In this document: in pieces, positions 43,941 to 53,363 of the stretch | Layout: every line of letters begins with the position of its first letter | Numbering within the stretch: position 1 is the stretch's first letter | From: RGIG4097 sp964637515 | Lineage (GTDB): Bacteria; Bacillota; Clostridia; Christensenellales; CAG-917 | Assembly: GCA_964637515.1 (NCBI GenBank) | Contig: CAZWUI010000002.1 | Span: 62,001 to 126,000 of the forward strand | Length of the DNA stretch: 64,000 nt | Direction of reading: 5' to 3' | Notes under the pieces: generated by a model | What the model was told of the DNA's origin: nothing | The model's database searches: none | What the model saw: the letters and a program-made list of their open reading frames with translations, nothing else | Position numbers and translations under genes: made by a program

Positions 43941-44602
43941 TTTATATCGATAAACTTGACGAAGTAAGACGAGAAATCATGGCTCTCGGTCGCGACGTCA
44001 AAATCATCGCCGCAACGAAAACCCAAACAAAAGAAACCGTAGATGAGTTTCACGCACTTGCGCCCGACGTCATTCTCGGCGAAAACAGAGTGCAGGAACT
44101 TGTCGATAAGTATGATGAACGCTACGATTGGCACTTCATCGGACAACTGCAAACGAACAAAGTTAAATATATCGCGGACAAAGTGAGCCTTATTCATTCT
44201 CTCGACCGCGACGACCTAGCGAAAGAAATTGAAAAACAGGGCGGAAAAAGGAATATTATTATTCCTTGCCTTATCGAAATCAATATGGGTGCGGAAATCA
44301 CAAAGGGCGGTGTTTCCCCTGAAAACGCTTGCGATTTCATCCGCTCTCTCGAACAATATCCGCATATAAAAATCGAAGGCATAATGTCCGTTTTGCCAAA
44401 TCTAGGAGACACTCCTGCGCTCGACGGACTCTATTCTCGACTCGATGACCTTTTTGACGAAGTGCGCGAAATCAAACAACCCAACCTTGAAGTGAAATAT
44501 TTGTCCGCAGGTATGAGCGGAGATTATCAAGTCGCACTCCGCCACAAATCCAATATGATAAGACTCGGCAGAGTCCTTTTCGGAGAAAGACGTTACGTAT
44601 GA
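43937..44602 (+). CDS. YggS/PROSC-family PLP homeostasis protein
   Basis: Single-domain PLP-binding barrel of 221 residues. ATKTQTKETVDEF carries the PLP Lys region, then LGENRVQEL, WHFIGQLQTNKVKYI, EINMGAEITKGGV and LSAGMSGDYQVAL, all family hallmarks. It is thought to buffer free PLP. It overlaps the galactosidase gene and lspA by ATGA. In many Bacillota it lies next to sepF/ylmE in the division cluster; here it precedes lspA-rluD, part of the same conserved block. Confidence 0.93.
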   Translation: MIYIDKLDEVRREIMALGRDVKIIAATKTQTKETVDEFHALAPDVILGENRVQELVDKYDERYDWHFIGQLQTNKVKYIADKVSLIHSLDRDDLAKEIEKQGGKRNIIIPCLIEINMGAEITKGGVSPENACDFIRSLEQYPHIKIEGIMSVLPNLGDTPALDGLYSRLDDLFDEVREIKQPNLEVKYLSAGMSGDYQVALRHKSNMIRLGRVLFGERRYV

Positions 44603-45525
44603 CAAACGAAAAACAAAATAAAAAACCACTGATTGACTTCGGCAAAATCAAAGAAGAAATCAAAAACTTCCGTTTTGACAAAGAGCATTTGTTGAAACTT
44701 TTGCCGTTTTTGCTTGAAATATTGTTGCTTGCGGTGATAATCGTAGGGGACTTGCTCTCCAAAAAATATCTTCTCCGCTTTTTGTGCGCGGAAAACGGTG
44801 CGGAATGGTATATCAATCACGGACTCACATATTCCGAGGCGGAATATATTGATTTCACTGCAATAAAAGGCTTTCTCGACCTCGAATATTCCTTGAATAC
44901 GGGCATGGGATTCGGCATGATGAAGGACGGCACGGTCGGACTTATCGTCATTACCTCAATCGTCATAATCGCACTTCTTGCTTATCTCACAGTCTATCAC
45001 AAGGATAGCGAATTTTTGCGCGTGCCCCTCATTATGATAGCGGGTGGCGGAATAGGCAATCTCGTGGATAGAATCGCTCTTGGTGCAGTCAGAGACTTTT
45101 TCAAATTTACGTTTGTGGATTTTGCGGTATTTAACGTTGCGGATTCATTCGTGACGGTGGGTGCAATTCTTCTCATCATCTATCTTGTCGTGCAGATTTT
45201 CAAGCCGAGCAAGAAAGATGAAGAGAGCGAGAAAAACGACGACGAAGAAGAAATGGTCATCAAATTCGTCGTGCCAGGACTTGACGATGATGATGAAGAG
45301 TTCCAAATCGCAACCGATGATGAAAACGCCAAAACGAGTGAAAACGATAATCTAACCACTCAAAACGCCGAAAACGGCAATGCGGACAACAGTGATTCTT
45401 ACGTTGACGGCACGAACGTTTCCGGCGGAGAAAAGCAGTCTTTCACCATTGAAAGTGCGGATGAAAAGGAAAAAAACACCGCAAAATCTTATTCTATCGA
45501 AAGCGTGGACGATACGGACAAATGA
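44599..45525 (+). CDS. lspA: Lipoprotein signal peptidase with long acidic tail
   Basis: Aspartic membrane peptidase that removes lipoprotein signal peptides. Four helices carry SLNTGMGFGMM, GGGIGNLVDRI (first Asp) and DFAVFNVADSF (second Asp). The enzyme part ends near residue 205. The protein then continues for about 100 residues rich in Asp, Glu, Asn and Ser, which ordinary LspA (about 150-170 residues) lacks. There is also an extra 40-residue charged N-terminus. Similar acidic tails occur on the SipW-like peptidase at 7223 and on the membrane protein at 28808. The gene overlaps both neighbours by 4 nt. Confidence 0.92.
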   Translation: MTNEKQNKKPLIDFGKIKEEIKNFRFDKEHLLKLLPFLLEILLLAVIIVGDLLSKKYLLRFLCAENGAEWYINHGLTYSEAEYIDFTAIKGFLDLEYSLNTGMGFGMMKDGTVGLIVITSIVIIALLAYLTVYHKDSEFLRVPLIMIAGGGIGNLVDRIALGAVRDFFKFTFVDFAVFNVADSFVTVGAILLIIYLVVQIFKPSKKDEESEKNDDEEEMVIKFVVPGLDDDDEEFQIATDDENAKTSENDNLTTQNAENGNADNSDSYVDGTNVSGGEKQSFTIESADEKEKNTAKSYSIESVDDTDK

Positions 45526-46433
45526 GATACGTAGCGTCAGAAAATATTAGACTTGACAACTTTTTGGCACGTGAGTGCGGTATTTCTCGTTCAAACGCAA
45601 AAACCATAATCGAAAGCGACGGCGCACTTGTCAACGGAGTCAAAAAGACTAAGAGCGGTTTTGAACTGAAAGTCGGTGACGAGGTGGATTTCGTTGTGCC
45701 CGAGCCGAAAATGCTTGATGTAACCCCGAATGCAGATATAAAACTCGACATCGTCTATCAAGACGATAGTTTCGCAGTCATCAACAAACCGCAGGGAATG
45801 GTCGTTCATCCCGCAAGCAGTTATCACGGCAACGATACGCTTGTCAACGCACTTCTTGCAGACCTTGACAATTTGAGTTCGATAAACGGAGTCATTCGTC
45901 CCGGTATTGTGCATAGACTGGATAAGGACACTTCAGGACTCATCGTCGTAGCGAAAAACGACGATGCGCACAAAAGCCTTGCAGGGCAGATCGAAAGAAA
46001 AACCGCAAGAAGAATATATTTTGGACTTTGCGACGGCAATTTCAAAGAGGATAGCGGCACGGTTGACGCTCCCATTGCAAGAAATAAGAAAGACAGAAAG
46101 AAAATGGCAATCGACCAAGACGGGCGAAGGGCAGTCACTCACTACGAAGTTTTGGAGCGTTTCGGCAAATATACGCTTGTGCGCTTTGAGCTTGAAACGG
46201 GTAGGACTCATCAAATCAGAGTGCATGCATCATCATTGCATCATCCGATTGTGGGGGATACCGTCTACGGCGGATCGACTGCGCTATACAAAAACGGACA
46301 ACTTCTTCACGCAAAAGAATTGCGCTTGACTCATCCCGTGACAAGTGAAGAAATGACCTTTGAATGTGATTTGCCGCAGTATTTCATCGACGTGCTTGAG
46401 AAATTGCGCAAAATGAAAAAATCCACTGATTAG
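45522..46433 (+). CDS. rluD: RluD-type 23S rRNA pseudouridine synthase
   Basis: RNA pseudouridine synthase of 303 residues with an N-terminal S4 domain (IRLDNFLARECGISRSNAKTII-like) and the catalytic loop GIVHRLDKDTSGLIVVAK, where the Asp is catalytic. It follows lspA with ATGA overlap, the usual lspA-rluD order. The exact uridines are not predictable. It ends at a shared bidirectional terminator. Confidence 0.94.
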   Translation: MRYVASENIRLDNFLARECGISRSNAKTIIESDGALVNGVKKTKSGFELKVGDEVDFVVPEPKMLDVTPNADIKLDIVYQDDSFAVINKPQGMVVHPASSYHGNDTLVNALLADLDNLSSINGVIRPGIVHRLDKDTSGLIVVAKNDDAHKSLAGQIERKTARRIYFGLCDGNFKEDSGTVDAPIARNKKDRKKMAIDQDGRRAVTHYEVLERFGKYTLVRFELETGRTHQIRVHASSLHHPIVGDTVYGGSTALYKNGQLLHAKELRLTHPVTSEEMTFECDLPQYFIDVLEKLRKMKKSTD

Positions 46434-46458
46434 TGTGGGTTTTCTGAAAAAGTATTCT

Positions 46459-46496
46459 AAAAAACGGCAAATTCTGAAATGGTTTTGCCGTTTTTC
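46459..46496. terminator. Bidirectional terminator between rluD and rqcH
   Basis: AAAAACGGCAAA/TTTTGCCGTTTTT with an 11-nt loop between convergent genes. Confidence 0.8.
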
Positions 46497-48194
46497 TCAT
46501 TTTATCAGCAGTTTTTCGTGGGCGTTCGGTTCGACTTTCGCAGTCTTGTAATTGACGTAGATCACTTGCCCCGGATGTCCGTTCGGTTGGCGTTTCACGT
46601 TGCGCCTTTCGGTGTAGTCAACGTCAATGCTTCCGTTTTCGCTCGATGCTGCAATCTCGCTCGCAACCTTGATTACGTCGTCGGGTAGGGACTTTCCTTC
46701 GGTCAGGACTATGACGTGTGCGCCGTGTCCGTTTTTGATATGGAACCATACGTCGCTTGACGATGCGATACGGAAAGTCAATTCGTCGTTTTGAAGATTA
46801 TTTCGTCCTTTGAGAATGGTGAAACCGTTATATTCGTAGGTTATAGGCGGTTCGGGTTTTTCTTTGCGAACTTTTCCTTTTTGCGACTTTTTCTTTATCG
46901 CGCCGAGTCGTTCGAGTTCTTCTTCAATTCCTGCATACGATTGGTCGTAGGGGAGAGTTTCGATTTCCTTTTCAACGGACAAGACGTATTCGAGAAGTCG
47001 TTTGTCGTCGGCGAGTTTTTTTTCGGTGAACTCCTTTTGGCGTTTGAGTTTATTATACTTTGTATAATAATATGTGGAATTTCCCGACGGTGTGAGCATG
47101 GGATCGAGTGCTATTGATACCTTTTCACCCGTGTAGTAGTCGTCGCAGACGAGAGTTTCGTCGCCCTTTTTTATGCGGTAAATATTTGCGACGATGAGTT
47201 CGCCTTTCACACGGAAACTTTCCATATTTTTGCATTCTTCAAGTCGCTCTATATCCGTTTTGATATTTTTTTCAACTCTTGCTTTCAGGTGTTTTACGGC
47301 AGTTGCAAGGGTTTTGAGTCGCGCTTTGTTGCGAATATCCGCATCCGTTTTCGAGTAAAGCGCATCAAACGCTTCACTCATAGTGGGATAAAAAACTTTT
47401 TCACCACTCAAAACGGAGTAGTCGTAGGGATAAACTTCCTTTCCGCCTATGACGCAAGGACTGAAATAGGGTTGTGAATTGACGTTTTTCTGCTCGTCGA
47501 TGACTTTCAAAAGGGCGGTCAATTCGTCTTTTGAAAGCGGTTCGGCATGGTCTGCTTTGAGTCCCGCTCGCACCAAAATTTCGGACACGGTAACTCCCGA
47601 AAAACCTGAAATTCTATCGATGATAAACTTGTGCAAATCACCGCCGTTGAAATCGCCGAAAACGGAATAATAGTCAGTTAGATAACTGGTTTTTGCTTGT
47701 CCAACGGGTTCGTAACGCACTCCGCGCAAAACGACGTGATCGCGGGCTACGTCAAGGGGAAGATGCTTGACTGCATCGAGAATAGTGAGATTTCCGTCCG
47801 TGAAAACCACGTTGCTATATCTGTTCATTATTTCGATGAAAAGATAGTAGGTCGCATCGTCTTTCATCTCCGTCCTTGCATTGAAAGTGATTTTTATTAT
47901 GCGGTCGGAGTTGTAGACGGAAACGTCGGTTATAGTCGCAACGGACAGGTGTTTTCGTAGGAGCATACAAAGGGCGGGGGCGGTGACGGGATTAGGTTTT
48001 TTGCTCGTCGTTAGGTGCAAACGCGGTGCTCCGGCGTTGCAAGACGCGCAAAGACAGAGGTTTTTTCCGTTTGCTCTCAGATAAAACCTCACTTCGTCCG
48101 CGTCCGGTTGGACGATTTTGTCAATTCTTCCGCCTGCGATACTGCGATTTAGCTCGTTTGCAAGGGCGGATAAAGTCAAAAGATCGCTGCCCAT
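46497..48194 (-). CDS. rqcH: Ribosome quality control protein RqcH (NFACT family)
   Basis: RqcH binds stalled 50S-peptidyl-tRNA complexes and adds alanine tails that mark the chain for degradation. It has NFACT-N (DLLTLSALANELN at the start; ASCNAGAPRLHLT), a coiled-coil middle (about 270-430) and NFACT-R (YNGFTILKGRNNLQNDELTFRIAS, DVWFHIKNGHGAHVI). The gene is often labelled fibronectin-binding protein. The start is ATG 48194, 6 nt after TATAAT, with no ribosome binding site, so the mRNA is likely leaderless. Length 565 residues. Confidence 0.94.
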   Translation of the reverse strand: MGSDLLTLSALANELNRSIAGGRIDKIVQPDADEVRFYLRANGKNLCLCASCNAGAPRLHLTTSKKPNPVTAPALCMLLRKHLSVATITDVSVYNSDRIIKITFNARTEMKDDATYYLFIEIMNRYSNVVFTDGNLTILDAVKHLPLDVARDHVVLRGVRYEPVGQAKTSYLTDYYSVFGDFNGGDLHKFIIDRISGFSGVTVSEILVRAGLKADHAEPLSKDELTALLKVIDEQKNVNSQPYFSPCVIGGKEVYPYDYSVLSGEKVFYPTMSEAFDALYSKTDADIRNKARLKTLATAVKHLKARVEKNIKTDIERLEECKNMESFRVKGELIVANIYRIKKGDETLVCDDYYTGEKVSIALDPMLTPSGNSTYYYTKYNKLKRQKEFTEKKLADDKRLLEYVLSVEKEIETLPYDQSYAGIEEELERLGAIKKKSQKGKVRKEKPEPPITYEYNGFTILKGRNNLQNDELTFRIASSSDVWFHIKNGHGAHVIVLTEGKSLPDDVIKVASEIAASSENGSIDVDYTERRNVKRQPNGHPGQVIYVNYKTAKVEPNAHEKLLIK

Positions 48195-48200
48195 ATGACC

Positions 48201-48228
48201 ATTATACACCAAAACCGCGTTTTCACAA
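48201..48228 (-). promoter_or_regulatory. Promoter of rqcH, placed for a leaderless mRNA
   Basis: On the minus strand TTGTGA (48228-48223), 16 bp, TATAAT (48206-48201), 6 nt, ATG at 48194. Confidence 0.75.
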
Positions 48229-48284
48229 CATTATCTTTCATTTTTCGCTTGAATTTTGTCCGCGCATTTTGACTAAAATTTCTA

Positions 48285-48313
48285 TTGCAATTTATTTGTC
48301 CGTATGATATACT
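48285..48313 (+). promoter_or_regulatory. Promoter of tig-clpP-clpX
   Basis: TTGCAA (48285-48290), 17 bp, TATACT (48308-48313), with an extended TGA before the -10 box. Confidence 0.8.
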
Positions 48314-48362
48314 CTTTAATACTTATGAAATAACGCAAGCGCATTAAGCGCATGGAGGACAA

Positions 48363-49787
48363 ATGAGTTATACAGTTGAAAAACTTGAAAAGAGCCAAGT
48401 GAAACTCGTCTTTGACGTAGACGCAACGACCTTTGACAACGCTGTCAAAGAAGCCTATCAGAAAACGAAACATAAGTTCCAAATTCAAGGCTTCAGAAAA
48501 GGACACGTTCCTATGAAAGTTATCGAAGGAATTTACGGAAAAGAGGTATTTTATGAGGACGCAATGGATATCGTTATACCCGAAGCCTATGGCGAAGCGC
48601 TCCAAAAAGAATCCGACCTCGACGTCGTTGCTCAACCCGAACTTACCGCTTTCGATTTCAAAGAAGACGGCGGTGCGACTTTCACTCTTATCGTGACCGT
48701 GAAACCCCAAGTCGTTCTCGGACAATACAAAGGCTTGTCCGTTTCCAAGAAAGTGGAAAAAGTCACTGCAAAACAAGTTGACGAAGCAGTCGAAGAAAAC
48801 CGTCAAAAACAAGCTCGTCTTATCGATGTCGAAGAAGCGGCTCAAAACGGCAATATCGTCGAAATCGACTTCACCGGCTACGTCGACGGCAATGCATTCG
48901 ACGGCGGTGCGGCAAACAACTACGAACTTGAACTCGGCAGTGGTCAATTCATTCCCGGTTTTGAAGATCAACTCGTAGGCGCAAAAGCAGGCGACCACGT
49001 TGCAGTCAAAGTCACCTTCCCCGAAGACTATCACGCGGAAGAACTCAAAGGCAAAGAAGCAACCTTCGAATGCGACGTTCACGCAGTCAAAGTGAAAGAA
49101 GTCCCCGCACTCGACGACGACTTCGCAAAAGACGCATCCGAATTTGACACTCTTGCAGAATACAAAGAGGACGTCAAAAATAAACTTAAAGCAGAAGCGG
49201 AACAAGCAGCGGAAAGAGCCTATGAAGACGAACTCATCGAAACTATCGTCGCAAACGCAACCGTAGAAATTCCCGAAGTCATGATCGACAACGAAGTCGA
49301 AGATATGGTGAACGAATTTGAATACCGCCTTATGTATCAAGGTATCAAACTCGACGATTATCTCGGCTACGTCGGACTCACCAAGGACCAACTCAAAGGC
49401 GAATACAAAGAACAAGCCGAAAGAAGCGTCAAAGTCCGTCTCGTCATGGAACAAATCGTGAAAGTCGAAGACCTTAAGTTTGCGGATAGCGAAATCGATG
49501 AGAAACTCGCAAAAGCGGCAGAAGAAGCCGGCAAGAGCCTCGAAGACTTCAAGAAGACTCTCCGCAAAGAACAAATCGACTATCTCGTCAATCAAATTCT
49601 TTCTGACAAACTCATGGCAACTCTCAAAGAAGCCAATCCCGCAGTCGTGAAAGCATCCACCAAGAAACCCGCTGCGGCACCCGTAGGCAAGGTCGAGGAC
49701 GAGAAAGAAGAAAAAGCAGAGAAGAAAGCTCCCGCCAAAAAAGCAACCAAAAAAACCACTAAAAAAGCGGAACAACCCGAGGACTAA
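48363..49787 (+). CDS. tig: Trigger factor
   Basis: Ribosome-bound chaperone and prolyl isomerase. The N-terminal ribosome-binding domain has FRKGHVPMKVIEGIYG, the FKBP domain (about 155-245) has GNIVEIDFTGYVDG, and the C-terminal chaperone domain follows. The last 45 residues are an unusual Lys/Ala/Pro-rich tail (KKPAAAPVGK, KKAPAKKATKKTTKK) that resembles histone-H1-like sequence. GGAGG precedes the ATG. tig-clpP-clpX is the conserved order. Confidence 0.95.
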   Translation: MSYTVEKLEKSQVKLVFDVDATTFDNAVKEAYQKTKHKFQIQGFRKGHVPMKVIEGIYGKEVFYEDAMDIVIPEAYGEALQKESDLDVVAQPELTAFDFKEDGGATFTLIVTVKPQVVLGQYKGLSVSKKVEKVTAKQVDEAVEENRQKQARLIDVEEAAQNGNIVEIDFTGYVDGNAFDGGAANNYELELGSGQFIPGFEDQLVGAKAGDHVAVKVTFPEDYHAEELKGKEATFECDVHAVKVKEVPALDDDFAKDASEFDTLAEYKEDVKNKLKAEAEQAAERAYEDELIETIVANATVEIPEVMIDNEVEDMVNEFEYRLMYQGIKLDDYLGYVGLTKDQLKGEYKEQAERSVKVRLVMEQIVKVEDLKFADSEIDEKLAKAAEEAGKSLEDFKKTLRKEQIDYLVNQILSDKLMATLKEANPAVVKASTKKPAAAPVGKVEDEKEEKAEKKAPAKKATKKTTKKAEQPED

Positions 49788-49814
49788 TTCTCGGTTAGGA
49801 AGGAGAATGAAATA

Positions 49815-50405
49815 ATGAAAAACACCCTCATACCTTACGTTGTCGAAAGAACCGCCCAAGGCGAACGTTCGTATGACCTCTATTCAAGACTTCTCGATGA
49901 TAGAATCATCTTTCTCAGCGGAGAAATCAACGATGATCTTGCAAATAGCATAGTCGCACAACTTTTGTTCTTGGAAGGCAAAGACAGCCAAAAGGATATC
50001 AGTATCTACATCAATAGCCCGGGCGGATCGGTGTCTGCAGGTATGGCAATCTACGACACTATGAACTATATCAAGTGTGACGTTTCCACTATCTGCATCG
50101 GTCTTGCGGCGTCGATGGGTGCGTTTTTGCTGTCGTCGGGCGCGAAGGGCAAGAGATATTCTCTCCCGAACTCCAAGATCATGATTCACCAACCTCTCGG
50201 CGGTGCTCAAGGTCAAGCGAGCGATATAGCAATCGTTGCGGAAGAGATTCTCAAAACGAAGAGCAAACTCAACAGTATTCTTGCCGAAAATTCAGGTCAA
50301 CCCCTTGCAAAAGTGGAAATTGACACCGATAGAGACTTCTACATGACCGCCGACGAGGCGCAAAAGTACGGTCTTATCGACAAAATTTTCGTGCATCGTC
50401 AATAA
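49815..50405 (+). CDS. clpP: ATP-dependent Clp protease proteolytic subunit
   Basis: Serine protease of 196 residues. Ser100 in ASMGAF and His125 in MIHQPLGG are visible with the third residue in DTDRDFYM. YINSPGGSVSAG is the conserved substrate-binding strand. It forms the core of ClpXP. GGAGAATG lies upstream. It lies 27 bp after tig and 15 bp before clpX. Confidence 0.97.
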   Translation: MKNTLIPYVVERTAQGERSYDLYSRLLDDRIIFLSGEINDDLANSIVAQLLFLEGKDSQKDISIYINSPGGSVSAGMAIYDTMNYIKCDVSTICIGLAASMGAFLLSSGAKGKRYSLPNSKIMIHQPLGGAQGQASDIAIVAEEILKTKSKLNSILAENSGQPLAKVEIDTDRDFYMTADEAQKYGLIDKIFVHRQ

Positions 50406-50420
50406 TTCCTACGGAGTAAT

Positions 50421-51665
50421 ATGGATTATAGAAAAATCGAGCATTGTTGTTTCTGCAGTAAAAGCAGCGACGAAGTCGACCTCGTGGCAGGACCTAACGA
50501 GTTGTTCATCTGCAACGAGTGTATCGGAAAGTGCGCCTACCTTCTCGAAAAGAAAAAAGATAGAAGAATCGAGAAAGAAGACGTGGTTTCACTCTACACT
50601 CCGCGCCAGATAAAAGAAAAACTCGACGAATATATCGTTGGTCAAGAAGCCGCCAAAAAGGTGCTTTCCGTCGCAGTTTACAACCACTACAAGCGCGTCA
50701 ATCAGACAAAAAAGAGAAATAGTGACGGCGTTGTTCTCGAAAAAAGCAACGTTCTCGTTCTCGGTCCTACGGGCTCGGGAAAGACTCTGCTTGCCAAAAC
50801 TCTCGCACAAATTCTCAACGTACCCTTTGCGGTTGCGGATGCAACCACGCTCACTGAGGCGGGTTACGTCGGTGAAGACGTGGAAAATATCTTGCTCAAA
50901 CTCATATTAGCCGCAGACGGCGACGTCAAAAAAGCTGAAGTCGGCATCATCTATATCGACGAAATCGACAAAATCGCAAGAAAAGGCGAGAACGTGTCTA
51001 TAACTCGCGACGTTAGCGGTGAGGGCGTGCAACAAGCACTACTCAAAATCATCGAAGGCACCGTTGCAAGCGTTCCTCCTCAAGGCGGAAGAAAACACCC
51101 CAACCAAGAATGCTACCAAATCGACACGACGAATATCTTGTTCATCTGTGGCGGTGCGTTCGTAGGCATTGATAAGATCGTGGATGAGAGAAAGGATAAC
51201 TCCAAACTCGGTTTCGGCAGTGCGGTGAAAGGCACGATTGAATATCGTTATGACGAACTTATCGAAGCGTTGCAACCCGCTGATCTTGTGAAATACGGTT
51301 TGATTCCGGAATTTGTGGGAAGAGTGCCTATCGTTGTCGGGCTCAATGCGCTTGATGAAACCGCGCTTGTGAAGATTTTGTCCGAGCCGAAAAACGCTCT
51401 CACCAAGCAATACAAGACTCAATTCAAACTTGACGAGGTCGACCTTGAGTTTGACGATTCCGCGTTGAAAGCGATTGCAAACAAAGCAATCCAACTGAAA
51501 ACGGGCGCACGTGGTTTGAGATCAATTCTCGAAACACTGTTGCTTGACCTTATGTACGACATTCCGTCTGACAAGACGATTTCTAAAGTCATCGTCGGTG
51601 AGAAGTGCATAACCGAAAAAGCGAAACCCGAAATTGTAAGAAAGAACACAGAAGAAATCGCGTAA
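50421..51665 (+). CDS. clpX: ATP-dependent Clp protease ATPase subunit ClpX
   Basis: AAA+ unfoldase for ClpP. The N-terminal zinc-binding domain has CCFCSKSS...CNEC, followed by Walker A GPTGSGKTL, the pore loop GYVGEDV, Walker B IYIDEIDK, and the ClpP-binding loop region with IPEFVGRVPIVV. The length of 414 residues is standard. A terminator follows, so engB can be uncoupled from it. Confidence 0.97.
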   Translation: MDYRKIEHCCFCSKSSDEVDLVAGPNELFICNECIGKCAYLLEKKKDRRIEKEDVVSLYTPRQIKEKLDEYIVGQEAAKKVLSVAVYNHYKRVNQTKKRNSDGVVLEKSNVLVLGPTGSGKTLLAKTLAQILNVPFAVADATTLTEAGYVGEDVENILLKLILAADGDVKKAEVGIIYIDEIDKIARKGENVSITRDVSGEGVQQALLKIIEGTVASVPPQGGRKHPNQECYQIDTTNILFICGGAFVGIDKIVDERKDNSKLGFGSAVKGTIEYRYDELIEALQPADLVKYGLIPEFVGRVPIVVGLNALDETALVKILSEPKNALTKQYKTQFKLDEVDLEFDDSALKAIANKAIQLKTGARGLRSILETLLLDLMYDIPSDKTISKVIVGEKCITEKAKPEIVRKNTEEIA

Positions 51666-51671
51666 CAATCA

Positions 51672-51699
51672 AAAATAGCGCATTAGATGCGCTATTTTT
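51672..51699 (+). terminator. Terminator between clpX and engB
   Basis: AAATAGCGCAT/ATGCGCTATTT, 11-bp stem with 3-nt loop and T-run. Confidence 0.9.
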
Positions 51700-51740
51700 A
51701 TACTCTCGAAAAGAAAGCGGCAATTTGCCGTGAGGTGATT

Positions 51741-52325
51741 ATGGTTATCAAAAATGCGAAATTTGTAACGTCCGTTGCAGATTCAAACGCACTCTACGAT
51801 ACGGGTGCGCCTGAAATTGCGATTGCAGGGAAGTCTAACGTCGGAAAGTCTTCCTTCATAAACTTCATTTGCAACAACGGAAAACTCGCACGCACGTCGG
51901 GAGACCCCGGACGCACGCGCTTGCTCAACTACTTTGAAATCAACGGCGGTGAATTTTATATTGTAGATTTGCCCGGTTACGGCTATGCAAAAGTCGCAAA
52001 GACCGAAAAGTCAAAGTGGGGTGGTATGATAGAAGGTTATCTTCAAAAAAGCGATAGACTGAAAAACGTTTTCGTCCTTCTTGACTGCCGTCACGAGCCG
52101 ACTGACGACGATAAAATGCTCGTCAATTTCTTGTTCCACTTCAATATTCCGTTTACGCTGATTGCCACGAAAGCGGACAAACTCAGTCGTCAACAACAGA
52201 TGAAAAGTAGGCAAATCATTGCGTCCGCAATGGGAGTAGGGGCGGATAATATCTACTTCACGTCCTCTCTCAATAAGACAGGAAAAGATGCGATTTTTGA
52301 AAGAATTGCTCAAATTTTAGGCTAA
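51741..52325 (+). CDS. engB: Ribosome biogenesis GTPase YsxC/EngB
   Basis: Essential 50S-assembly GTPase of 194 residues. G1 AGKSNVGKSS, G3 DLPGYGYAK, G4 TKADK and ARTSGDPGRTR are present. The start is ATG 51741 behind GAGGTG; an upstream ATG at 51687 lies inside the terminator. It follows tig-clpP-clpX, as in Bacillus (with lonA missing). Confidence 0.94.
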   Translation: MVIKNAKFVTSVADSNALYDTGAPEIAIAGKSNVGKSSFINFICNNGKLARTSGDPGRTRLLNYFEINGGEFYIVDLPGYGYAKVAKTEKSKWGGMIEGYLQKSDRLKNVFVLLDCRHEPTDDDKMLVNFLFHFNIPFTLIATKADKLSRQQQMKSRQIIASAMGVGADNIYFTSSLNKTGKDAIFERIAQILG

Positions 52326-52336
52326 ACCATTCTAAA

Positions 52337-52355
52337 AAAGTTGATTTTTTGGAAT
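52337..52355. repeat. 19-bp direct repeat, left copy
   Basis: AAAGTTGATTTTTTGGAAT, identical to 53413-53431. The two copies bracket the phosphoesterase gene. Confidence 0.7.
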
Positions 52356-52400
52356 ACTTTTCCAAAATCCACTTATATAACACACTTTATATAAATAAAT

Positions 52401-52428
52401 ACGCACGCGTGTAGCGTGCGCATTTTTT
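52401..52428 (+). terminator. Terminator downstream of engB
   Basis: CGCACGC/GCGTGCG stem with a 5-nt loop and seven T's, about 75 bp after the stop. Confidence 0.85.
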
Positions 52429-52643
52429 TATCTATCATTTCATAGTGATTGAGAAATAAACGGTTAATCGGTGTGATTGTGATTGAATTTGTTTTTCTAT
52501 TATACGTAGAAGTTTATTTTGATTGTATGAGTTGCTTTGATTATAAAAGACGTAGATTGTGCCGCATCGATTTCGTCGGACGGATTTTCTCGTTACTTTT
52601 TTATATCATCAGTCGGGTTTGTTTGCGTGGGGCGGTTGATTTA
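52429..52643. other. AT-rich intergenic stretch without a supported gene
   Basis: An open frame of 67 codons at 52449-52652 lacks a ribosome binding site and has an odd, Phe/Arg/Cys-rich product. I regard it as chance. Confidence 0.4.
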
Positions 52644-53357
52644 TTATTCTAAAACCGCATCGCCTAAATCCGCAATGAAGACAAGGTGGTTGCCTATCAG
52701 GTCGCAGGACGTCAGATAGTAGGGAATATCGTTTTTCACGACCTTGGGAGTCACTCGCACGTTTTTGCCGTGTAGGTGTCCGTAGGTGACTGCATTCACT
52801 TCGTATTTTTCAAGAAGGGCGGTGACTGCCGTATCGTTGTATTTCGCATCGAAAGGCGGATAGTGGAGAAGTGCGACGACATAGTCGTCGGGTTTGCGCA
52901 CCCTTTGCATTGCGGTGAGAGAAAGCTCAAGGCGAATAAGCTCTCTGTCATATATCTTCTTGTCTTCCTGCGTTGTGTCGTCAGTAGGTACTGTCCAACC
53001 GCGTGAGCCGACGACTAGAAGATTGCCTATTCTTATGCAGTTATTCTGCAAGAATAAAAAGTCGGGGAATGCCTTTTGAATTTTGGAAAGAGTGTCCCAA
53101 TAATAGTCGTGATTTCCTCTGACGACCACTTTTTTGCCGTTGAGTGCGGAAATCAAGTCGTAGTCGGGTTTTGCTTCGTCAATGGAAATTCCCCAAGACA
53201 AATCTCCGCCGAGAAGTATGACGTCATTCTCGGCGACTTTTTCCTGCCAATCCGCAGTTATCTTTTCAAAATAGTCGTTCCAGTCGTCCCCAAACACGTT
53301 CATAGGCTTTTCTACGACGGTGGAGAGATGAAGATCGCTTATTGCAAACACTTTCAT
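52644..53357 (-). CDS. Metallophosphoesterase (serine/threonine phosphatase-like)
   Basis: Cytoplasmic enzyme of 237 residues with metal ligands AISDLHLS, GGDLSWG, RGNHDYYW, LLHYPPFD and TYGHLHGK. It belongs to the clostridial group often called serine/threonine protein phosphatase or UDP-sugar hydrolase-like; the substrate is unknown. The -10 box TATAAT (53369-53364) ends 6 nt before the ATG and no ribosome binding site exists, so it is probably leaderless. A 19-bp exact direct repeat lies on either side of this region. Confidence 0.88.
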   Translation of the reverse strand: MKVFAISDLHLSTVVEKPMNVFGDDWNDYFEKITADWQEKVAENDVILLGGDLSWGISIDEAKPDYDLISALNGKKVVVRGNHDYYWDTLSKIQKAFPDFLFLQNNCIRIGNLLVVGSRGWTVPTDDTTQEDKKIYDRELIRLELSLTAMQRVRKPDDYVVALLHYPPFDAKYNDTAVTALLEKYEVNAVTYGHLHGKNVRVTPKVVKNDIPYYLTSCDLIGNHLVFIADLGDAVLE

Positions 53358-53363
53358 AATCTT

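Noticed and set aside
52449..52652. 67-residue hydrophobic ORF
   Set aside because: No ribosome binding site, atypical composition, overlaps the end of the phosphoesterase gene.
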